A DNA stretch of 64,000 bases from an uncultured Pelagibacteraceae bacterium (GTDB lineage: Bacteria > Pseudomonadota > Alphaproteobacteria > Pelagibacterales > Pelagibacteraceae): NCBI GenBank assembly GCA_902624015.1, contig CACNVV010000001.1, positions 1-64,000 of the forward strand, written 5' to 3'. The notes under the pieces were generated by a model. It saw only the letters and a program-made list of their open reading frames with translations. It made no database searches and was not told the origin of the DNA. Each line of letters begins with the position of its first letter. Within the stretch, counting starts at the first letter, position 1. The position numbers and the translations under genes are program-made. Below, one piece after another: positions 58,287 through 64,000 of the stretch.

Positions 58287-58676
58287 ATGAATAAAATTAT
58301 AGTAGAAGTATCGGTTGGTGAGCTTTTAGACAAAATTTCAATCTTAGAAATTAAAAAAGAAAAAATTAAAGACCCTGAAAAACTAAAATTCATATCAAAT
58401 GAACATTCGATTCTTAAAGATCAATTAGAAAAAAATGTTAAATCTGATGATAAACTAAATAAATTATTCCAAGATTTAAAAAAAATTAATGCCAAGTTAT
58501 GGATTATAGAAGATGACAAAAGAGATTGTGAAAAAAATAAGGACTTCGGTGATAAATTTATAAAATTATCAAGAGATGTTCATTTCTTAAATGATGACCG
58601 GGCAAAAATTAAATTAGAAATGAATAATCACACTGGATCAATTATCAAAGAGATTAAAGAATATACTAGCTACTAA
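58287..58676 (+). CDS. DUF6165 family protein
   Basis: 129 residues, helical and highly charged, beginning NKIIVEVSVGELLDKISILEIKKEKIKD, the signature of DUF6165 proteins, which are usually found beside LPS or sugar-transfer genes. That fits the GT9 neighbour. Function unknown. Its last 11 bp overlap the convergent PhyH gene. Confidence 0.8.
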   Translation: MNKIIVEVSVGELLDKISILEIKKEKIKDPEKLKFISNEHSILKDQLEKNVKSDDKLNKLFQDLKKINAKLWIIEDDKRDCEKNKDFGDKFIKLSRDVHFLNDDRAKIKLEMNNHTGSIIKEIKEYTSY

Positions 58677-59454
58677 AAACTTTAGGAAACCAATCATCTC
58701 TCATCAAATCTCCTGTTTTTAAATTTATCCCATCAAATGGAGGTGAGGTTGGCCCTCCTCTATCAATATATTTTACATCATCTCCTATAAATCGCATCGA
58801 AAATGCTCTTCGTGATTTAGAAGAATTATTTCCAGTTGAACCATGTACGGTTTTAAAATTAAACAAAACAGCATCCCCTAAACTTAATTCTGGAATTAAA
58901 ATATTTTTTTCAAATTCTTTTTGAGGTGGTAAATTCATAAAAGCACTATCATCATCATACCAAGATTGGTTATTTGACCATTTTGTAGGTCTAATTAACT
59001 TTGACCATTTGTGAGAACCTAAAATTAATTTAAGATTATTTTTCTGATCAACCTCATCTAATGGAATCCAAAAACTTCCAGTATCGTTACCATCAACACA
59101 ATAATAAGGCATATCTTGATGCCAAGGTGTTTCTTTATGAGTACCTGGATCCTTTATAAAAATATGTTCATGAAAAATTTGAGTAGTTTTAGAATTAGTT
59201 GCTTCTGCAACTATTTGAGCTCCAGGTGAGTTATATAAACAATCCTTAAATTCTTCTATTCTTTCCCAATTACAATAATCCTCAAAGAAACTTCCATTAT
59301 CATCAGTTACATTTTCTCTTCCATGCTTACTTGGACTATCTAAAACTTTTTGAAATCCTTTTCTAAGTGGCTCAATCCAATCTTTAAATACATTTTTAAT
59401 TATTATTACACCATTACTTTGATAATCATTAATTTGTTTCTCTAATAAAAACAT
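58666..59454 (-). CDS. Phytanoyl-CoA dioxygenase (PhyH) family oxygenase
   Basis: Fe(II)/2-oxoglutarate-dependent oxygenase of 262 residues. The iron triad is visible: TPWHQDMPYY (His and Asp, about 117-126) and FKTVHGSTGNNSS (His, about 204-216), followed by the Arg of SRRAFSMRFIGDD that binds 2-oxoglutarate. The family hydroxylates many substrates (ectoine, acyl-CoA, phosphonates, chlorinated compounds). No pathway neighbours decide between them. 2 bp from the ABC permease gene. Confidence 0.85.
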   Translation of the reverse strand: MFLLEKQINDYQSNGVIIIKNVFKDWIEPLRKGFQKVLDSPSKHGRENVTDDNGSFFEDYCNWERIEEFKDCLYNSPGAQIVAEATNSKTTQIFHEHIFIKDPGTHKETPWHQDMPYYCVDGNDTGSFWIPLDEVDQKNNLKLILGSHKWSKLIRPTKWSNNQSWYDDDSAFMNLPPQKEFEKNILIPELSLGDAVLFNFKTVHGSTGNNSSKSRRAFSMRFIGDDVKYIDRGGPTSPPFDGINLKTGDLMRDDWFPKVFSS

Positions 59455-59456
59455 TT

Positions 59457-60134
59457 TTATTGTTGAAAGCTGTACTTTTTCTCTAAATATTTAATTACAT
59501 TGTGAATGATAAAAGTCATGAACAAATAAATTCCACCAGCAACAATAAATACTTCGATTGGTTTAAAAGTTGTTGAAATTATATATTTAGCAACACCAGT
59601 TAAATCCATCAAAGTTACTGTACTTGCTAAAGAAGTCCCTTTCATCATTAGTATTATTTCATTACCGTATGCTGGTAATGATTGTCGAATAGCGATTGGA
59701 ATTTGAATTTTATAAAAAATTATTTTATTTGATATTCCTAAACTTTTTCCAGCTTCAATAATGCCTGGTTTTATTGTTTGAAATGCTGATCTTAAAATTT
59801 CAGAGGTATATGCTCCAGTATTTAAAGTAAATGCTATTATTGCACACCAATAAGGTTCTTTTAAAATTACCCATAGAAATGTTGTTCTCAAATATTCGAT
59901 TTGTCCTAACCCAAAATAAATTATGAAAATCTGAACTAATAATGGTGTTCCTCTAAATATATATGAATAGCTATAAGCAAATTTATTAATAAATATATTT
60001 TTATTTAATCTTAAAATTGCAAAGAAAAGACCTAGGAATAATCCAAAAAATAAAGATGCAGATAATAATTTTAAAGTAACAACTGTTGCTCCTAGAAGTT
60101 TAGGAAAACTAGTTATCATTAAATCAAAATCCAT
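59457..60134 (-). CDS. Polar amino acid ABC transporter permease (HisM/GlnP type)
   Basis: 225 residues with about five spans. The family motif ATVVTLKLLSASLFFGLFLGLFFAILRL is at 17-44 and the ATPase-docking EAA loop is IIEAGKSLGISNKIIFYKIQIPIAIRQSLPAYGNEIILMMKGTSLAS (about 129-175). Overlaps the preceding permease gene by one base. Confidence 0.92.
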   Translation of the reverse strand: MDFDLMITSFPKLLGATVVTLKLLSASLFFGLFLGLFFAILRLNKNIFINKFAYSYSYIFRGTPLLVQIFIIYFGLGQIEYLRTTFLWVILKEPYWCAIIAFTLNTGAYTSEILRSAFQTIKPGIIEAGKSLGISNKIIFYKIQIPIAIRQSLPAYGNEIILMMKGTSLASTVTLMDLTGVAKYIISTTFKPIEVFIVAGGIYLFMTFIIHNVIKYLEKKYSFQQ

Positions 60135-60826
60135 TAATACCCCCTGCTATACTTTAATTCTAATTTGTTAATTAGCTTCATGCTTACATAGGTAAGCAAC
60201 AAATATAAAACTGCTGCAAAAGAATAGAAGAACAAAGGATCTCTAGTAGATCCTGCGGCGATATAAGATTGTCTCATTATTTCAACCAATCCTGTTACTG
60301 AAATCAGTGATGTGTCTTTTAATGTTATTTGCCAAACATTGCTTAAGTTTGGAATAGCCAATCTTAACATCTGGGGTAGTATTATTTTATAAAATTGCCC
60401 AAACTTATTTATTCCAAGAACTTTTGCGGCTTCAAATTGACCTTTATCTATTGATTGAATTGCACCCCTAAATACTTCAGTTGAATAAGCTCCAGAAATA
60501 ATACCAATAGCCATTGAACCAGTAATAAATGCGTTAATCTCTATGTATTCGTAATAACCAAAAATTGAAGCTACATACATGATGGCTCCACTGCCACCAA
60601 AAAAGAAAAGATAGATTACTAATAGTTCAGGCACTCCACGAATAACTGTAGTGTAAAAATTACCAACTAAATTTAAAGTTTTATATTTTGAAAGCTTTAA
60701 AGGAGTGAAAATTAATGCAAAAAAGAAACCAACTAACATTGCTGTAATTGATACTGCAACTGTCATCAGGGTTGCGTAAAATAACTCATCCCCCCAACCT
60801 GTTTTACCAAATGCGAGAAGTTCCAT
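60134..60826 (-). CDS. Polar amino acid ABC transporter permease (HisQ type)
   Basis: 230 residues with about five spans. The EAA loop QFEAAKVLGINKFGQFYKIILPQMLRLAIPNLSNVWQITLKDTSLISVTGLVEI (about 133-185) and YTTVIRGVPELLVIYLFFFGG (about 57-77) are typical of the opine/polar amino-acid group. Forms a heterodimeric channel with the next gene's product. It follows the binding-protein gene after a 44-bp gap holding a hairpin. Confidence 0.92.
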   Translation of the reverse strand: MELLAFGKTGWGDELFYATLMTVAVSITAMLVGFFFALIFTPLKLSKYKTLNLVGNFYTTVIRGVPELLVIYLFFFGGSGAIMYVASIFGYYEYIEINAFITGSMAIGIISGAYSTEVFRGAIQSIDKGQFEAAKVLGINKFGQFYKIILPQMLRLAIPNLSNVWQITLKDTSLISVTGLVEIMRQSYIAAGSTRDPLFFYSFAAVLYLLLTYVSMKLINKLELKYSRGY

Positions 60827-60832
60827 ATAGAT

Positions 60833-60857
60833 TGGCGACTATATATTATAGTCGCCA
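60833..60857 (-). promoter_or_regulatory. 11-bp perfect stem-loop between binding-protein and permease genes
   Basis: TGGCGACTATA (60833-60843) and TATAGTCGCCA (60847-60857) are exact reverse complements with a 3-base loop, the most GC-rich hairpin in an intergenic gap here. No U-run follows, so it is unlikely to be a full terminator. Such hairpins after binding-protein genes (as between malE and malF in E. coli) protect the upstream mRNA and reduce downstream expression; that role is inferred. Confidence 0.7.
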
Positions 60858-60870
60858 GATCTGAAATGAA

Positions 60871-61722
60871 TTACATAGAAGCGTCGAAACCAAAGTGCTT
60901 AATAGCAAGTTTGCTAATAATTCCTTGTTTTCTAGCTTTGTTAATTGCTTTATTGAAGTCTTTTAGGATTTTGGCATCTCTTTTTCCAATCGCACTATCA
61001 CTAGCTTGTCTGATACCAACACCTACACCATTACCAAATGCACCACCTGAAAAAGTTGGTCCAACTAACACAACTGGTTTACCTGATTTGTCTGCATAAT
61101 CTGTAAATGCTACTGCTGCAGCTAAAGCAACATCACATCTTCCAGATGTTAGATCAAGGTTAACTTCGTCTTGAGTTTTATAAGTTCTAACATTTACACT
61201 TCCTACGTCACCTGACTCTAAAAAATTTTGGTGAATTGTTCCTGTTTGAGTACATACAGTTTTACCAGCAAGTGCTCCTGTTAATGTTTTAAGAGCTTTT
61301 TTAACATCAGATCCACCTAATGATAAATTAATACCTTCAGGTGTATCCATACCCTCTAAGCTTGAACCTTTCATTACCGCAAGAGACGCTACTTCATCAG
61401 CATAACCTTGGGAAAAAGTAATTGTTTTTTGTCTTTCAGCCGTAATAGACATTCCAGCCATTATTGCATCAAACTTTCTCATTACTAGAGCTGGGATCAT
61501 ACCGTCCCAGTCTTGTTCAACAATTGTGCACTCATACTTCATAATTGTGCAAAGTTCTTGAGCAAGCTCTACCTCAAAACCAATAAGATTACCCGATGCA
61601 TCCTTTGAATTCCATGGAGGGTAAGCGCCTTCAGTTCCAATTTTTATTTTTTCAGCAGAAACATTTCCAATGATAAATAAAGAAGTAAGAACTGTTAAAA
61701 TAGTTTTTTTAAATATATTCAT
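60871..61722 (-). CDS. Polar amino acid ABC transporter substrate-binding protein (HisJ/ArgT-like)
   Basis: 283 residues: signal peptide (NIFKKTILTVLTSLFIIGNVSA, cleavage after Ala 23), then the type-3 solute-binding fold: KIGTEGAYPPWNSKDASGNLIGFEVELAQELC (about 26-57), DWDGMIPALVMRKFDAIMAGMSITAERQKTITFSQGY (about 71-107), GKTVCTQTGTIHQNFL (about 153-168). The E-G-A-Y-P-P-W and R-K-F-D-A-I patterns match lysine/arginine/ornithine- and octopine-binding proteins; the ligand is probably a cationic or polar amino acid. Four Cys suggest two disulfides. SD AAAGGAG precedes the ATG. Confidence 0.92.
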   Translation of the reverse strand: MNIFKKTILTVLTSLFIIGNVSAEKIKIGTEGAYPPWNSKDASGNLIGFEVELAQELCTIMKYECTIVEQDWDGMIPALVMRKFDAIMAGMSITAERQKTITFSQGYADEVASLAVMKGSSLEGMDTPEGINLSLGGSDVKKALKTLTGALAGKTVCTQTGTIHQNFLESGDVGSVNVRTYKTQDEVNLDLTSGRCDVALAAAVAFTDYADKSGKPVVLVGPTFSGGAFGNGVGVGIRQASDSAIGKRDAKILKDFNKAINKARKQGIISKLAIKHFGFDASM

Positions 61723-61781
61723 TATTTTCTCCTTTGATTAAAGAGAATTATTTCACAAATTTAAATAAGAAAAAAGAAAAA

Positions 61782-62822
61782 TTAATGATTAATTGATGAA
61801 GAAAAATTCCAAGAGCAATCAAAACTTGGTATGTAAACTCTTGCTAATTTTGCATTCCCAAAATTTTGGTTGAAAACATTTAACCAATTTTCAACCTGCT
61901 GTGGTTTTTTGTCCTGACTACCTACTTGAGCAGTTATAACACCTTTTGGTTTTAATATTCTTACTAAAGAGTCCATATTTTTAGCAGCTAAATCTATACA
62001 AAATTGATCATCATTAAGATCAACAAAAATATGATCATAAGTGTCATCACCTACTGATTTAATACTTTCGAAAGCATCACCCCAAACACATTTTACAGAA
62101 TTTTTTTCAGTTGCTTTTTTTCCAATATCTCCAAGATGTTTATTACAAACTTCTACAACTTCAGGATCTAGTTCGTACCAATCGATAAAATTAAATTTTT
62201 TAGAAATACATTCTCTTGCTACACCACCGTCACCTCCCCCAATAATAGCAGCCCTTTCATTGTTTTTATTTAAATCTAAACCAGAACCAACAAAAGTTGA
62301 GCTGTATAAATGTTCATCTGTTGAAGCAACTTGAATTTCTCCATCTATAAATAATGATTTTCCAAACTGCTCTAAATCTAGTATTTCAATATGTTGACCT
62401 ACTTTAGATTTAAAATCTTCTAAAACATCGTTTACTACGTATGATTTTTGTAAACCTGGTGAGCTATAAATGTCATGATAAAGAGATTTTGTATCTCTGT
62501 TAAACTCTTTTTTTACTATTCTTTTATGTTCGAATTCTTTTTTAATAATATCTATTGCAACGGAAGGGCTTACCTTTCCACAAGTAAAAAAATCAAAACT
62601 AATAATACCCTTTTCTGGAAATGTATGAAAGCTAATGTGACTTTCAGCCAATAAAGCTAAAATTGTAAAACCTTGTGGTTCAAATTTATATTTTGAAATA
62701 TTAAGAATTGTCACTTTAGCAGCTTTTGCAATATCATGAATCACCTTTTCAAATACAACAGGCTCATATTCTTTTGTAGTTCCAATAATATCTAGGGTAA
62801 TGTGTTCGCCAACTTTTGTCAT
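61782..62822 (-). CDS. S-adenosylmethionine decarboxylase / spermidine synthase fusion
   Basis: 346 residues joining two polyamine enzymes. Residues 1-122 form a class-1b SAM decarboxylase (SpeD): the self-cleavage site is AESHISFHTFPE (Glu 60-Ser 61, Ser becoming the pyruvoyl group), with catalytic His 66 and Cys 80 (FFTCGK). Residues about 125-346 form an aminopropyltransferase (SpeE): FIDGEIQVASTDEHLY, GGGDGGVARE (194-203), WYELDPEVVEV, and VDLNDDQF holding the acidic pair. The SpeE part lacks the usual DPxGPA loop and is about 60 residues short of free SpeE. A single polypeptide would make and use decarboxylated SAM. Divergent from the next gene. Confidence 0.9.
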   Translation of the reverse strand: MTKVGEHITLDIIGTTKEYEPVVFEKVIHDIAKAAKVTILNISKYKFEPQGFTILALLAESHISFHTFPEKGIISFDFFTCGKVSPSVAIDIIKKEFEHKRIVKKEFNRDTKSLYHDIYSSPGLQKSYVVNDVLEDFKSKVGQHIEILDLEQFGKSLFIDGEIQVASTDEHLYSSTFVGSGLDLNKNNERAAIIGGGDGGVARECISKKFNFIDWYELDPEVVEVCNKHLGDIGKKATEKNSVKCVWGDAFESIKSVGDDTYDHIFVDLNDDQFCIDLAAKNMDSLVRILKPKGVITAQVGSQDKKPQQVENWLNVFNQNFGNAKLARVYIPSFDCSWNFSSSINH

Positions 62823-62881
62823 AATAAGCTTGATGAAACCTTACTAATCAAATTTTTTGCTTCTTTCAAACAAAAAACTAT

Positions 62882-62887
62882 TATAAT
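62882..62887 (+). promoter_or_regulatory. Putative -10 element of the aldolase/dehydrogenase gene
   Basis: Perfect TATAAT 20 bp before the GTG start, with a weak TTGCTT -35 candidate at 62857-62862 (19-bp spacing). Start would be near 62894. Confidence 0.35.
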
Positions 62888-62907
62888 ACTTCGCTGAGGT
62901 TGTAACT

Positions 62908-64000
62908 GTGAAAAACAATTGGTCAAATTTAGAAGCAAAAAAATACATTAAAAAGTATACAAAACTTGGTCATTCAAAAGATATGGCTTTGAGAGTATAT
63001 ACAACCAGATTATTAGGAAGAAATAGTGAACTTGTTCTACATGGAGGTGGAAATACTTCTGTAAAAACATCAATTAAAGATATTGATGGTAAAAATTACG
63101 AGGTACTCTGTGTTAAAGGAAGTGGTTGGGACATGGCTGAAATAGAGCCAGCAGGTTTACCAGCAGTAAAATTAAGTCCACTTTTAGCTCTTAAAAATAA
63201 AAAATATTTAAGCGATGAAGATATGGTTGCATATCAAAAAAGAAACTTAATTGATATTAAATCCCCTAACCCATCTGTAGAAACTTTTCTACATGCCTTT
63301 TTACCTTTCAAATTTGTTGATCACACCCATTCTGATGCAATTATGGATGTAACAAATAGGCCAAATGGTAAGGATCTCTGTAAAAAAATTTTTGGGCCCA
63401 AGGTTAGTATTGTGCCTTACGTAATGCCTGGATTTGGTTTGGCTCAAAAAATTAATGAGGTTTACAAGAAAAACCCAAATATTAACTGCTTAATACTTTT
63501 AAACCATGGAATATTTACTTTTGATAATGACGCTAAAAGATCTTATGACTTAATGATTAAATATGTTTCTATAGCAGAAAAAACTATTAGAAAATTAAAA
63601 CGAAAAAAAATAAAACAAATTAAAAATTATAATACAAAGTTTAAACCATATGAAATTGCACCAATTCTGAGGGGTTTGTTAAGCGAAAAAAAAGATGAAA
63701 AATTTATACTAAATTTTAGATCAAATAAAACTTTAGATTATTTTATAAATGGTAAAGAAGTTAAAAGATATTCTAGTATTGGAACTGCTACTCCTGATCA
63801 CGTTATTAGGGTCAAGCCCTTTCCATTGGTAATTACACCAAAGCAAAATTCAAGTATTGAAGATTTCAAAAAAATAGCAGAGAAAAGTTTTAAAGACTAT
63901 AAAAAAAAATATGTGAAGTATTTCAATACGAATAAGAAAAAGGTTAAAGATAAAAAAACAATGTTAGATACATCTCCTAGGGTAATCTTGGTACAAAACG
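62908..64000 (+). CDS. Class II aldolase/adducin-domain protein, RhaD-AldH-like bifunctional family (partial)
   Basis: Reads off the right edge; 364 residues are visible. GTG start at 62908 with GAGG at 62896-62899. Class II aldolase features: LHGGGNTSVKT (about 45-55), KGSGWDMAEIEPAGLPAVK (about 71-89), PSVETFLHAFLPFKFVDHTHSDAI (Glu and the two zinc His, about 124-147) and NHGIFTF (third His, about 194-200). Continuation past about 250 into PDHVIRVKPFPLVITPK matches COG3347-type fusions with a C-terminal short-chain dehydrogenase (rhamnulose-1-phosphate aldolase/lactaldehyde dehydrogenase), but the second domain is outside the window. The substrate sugar is not fixed. Confidence 0.85.
   Translation, partial: MKNNWSNLEAKKYIKKYTKLGHSKDMALRVYTTRLLGRNSELVLHGGGNTSVKTSIKDIDGKNYEVLCVKGSGWDMAEIEPAGLPAVKLSPLLALKNKKYLSDEDMVAYQKRNLIDIKSPNPSVETFLHAFLPFKFVDHTHSDAIMDVTNRPNGKDLCKKIFGPKVSIVPYVMPGFGLAQKINEVYKKNPNINCLILLNHGIFTFDNDAKRSYDLMIKYVSIAEKTIRKLKRKKIKQIKNYNTKFKPYEIAPILRGLLSEKKDEKFILNFRSNKTLDYFINGKEVKRYSSIGTATPDHVIRVKPFPLVITPKQNSSIEDFKKIAEKSFKDYKKKYVKYFNTNKKKVKDKKTMLDTSPRVILVQN

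Overview
The window reads as a stretch of a streamlined, strongly A+T-rich alphaproteobacterial chromosome of the SAR11 / Candidatus Pelagibacter type. The basis is very tight packing (many 1-20 bp gaps, stop-start overlaps, touching convergent genes), A/T-biased codons, and typical gene content: TctABC, type-3 amino-acid binding protein, PurS-type FGAM synthase, monothiol glutaredoxin with BolA, citramalate synthase, prpDBC, and a fused SpeD-SpeE. The lineage call is inference, because no 16S gene is present. No prophage, insertion sequence, CRISPR array or rRNA was seen, and no stretch over 300 bases lacks a gene.

Layout. 1-9767 (minus) is the classic transcription/translation block: tRNA-Tyr, tRNA-Gly, tuf, tRNA-Trp, secE, nusG, rplK, rplA, rplJ, rplL, rpoB and the 5' part of rpoC, cut by the window edge. 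9897-10749 holds rlmB and tRNA-Thr. 10776-12432 holds two divergent methyltransferase-like genes that look like an accessory insert beside the tRNA. 12474-15828 (minus) holds nadK, tRNA-Leu, a SAF-domain homoserine-dehydrogenase-like protein, a gamma-glutamylcyclotransferase-like protein and a CinA N-terminal-domain protein. 15849-23075 (plus) is sfsA, map, purB, purC, purS, purQ, purL, bolA and grxD. 23076-33372 (minus) is rpsD, trmJ, a DUF1989 protein, cimA, cysS, nadE, a class II DAHP synthase, a small lipoprotein, glmS and a GlmU reduced to its acetyltransferase half. 33442-37683 (plus) is gph and prpDBC (methylcitrate cycle).

37692-40633 (minus) is nrdAB under a probable NrdR-controlled promoter. 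40815-42269 (plus) is a phosphohexomutase. 42266-47210 (minus) carries a long charged-helix protein, a candidate small RNA locus on the opposite strand, a TauE-type permease, dusA, rpoZ with a long acidic tail, and an MFS transporter. 47222-53198 is a mixed block of small metabolic, redox, glycosyltransferase and EamA transporter genes. 53195-56169 (minus) is tctA-tctB-tctC. 56244-59454 holds an AbrB-type membrane protein, a GT9 glycosyltransferase, a DUF6165 protein and a PhyH dioxygenase. 59457-61722 (minus) is a polar amino-acid ABC importer (two permeases and a binding protein, no ATPase here). 61782-62822 is the SpeD-SpeE fusion, and 62908 onward (plus) is the start of a RhaD-like aldolase/dehydrogenase, cut by the window edge.

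How the parts work together: the left third is information processing and purine synthesis. The middle feeds cofactors (NAD), amino acids (Ile via citramalate, aromatics via DAHP), amino sugars for the envelope and propionyl-CoA disposal. The right third is nutrient import and envelope modification. The observations most worth a second look are the half-length GlmU, the compact SpeD-SpeE fusion, the candidate sRNA at about 43490-43578, the paired NrdR-like boxes at nrdA, the hairpins after two binding-protein genes, and the charged single-helix-like protein.
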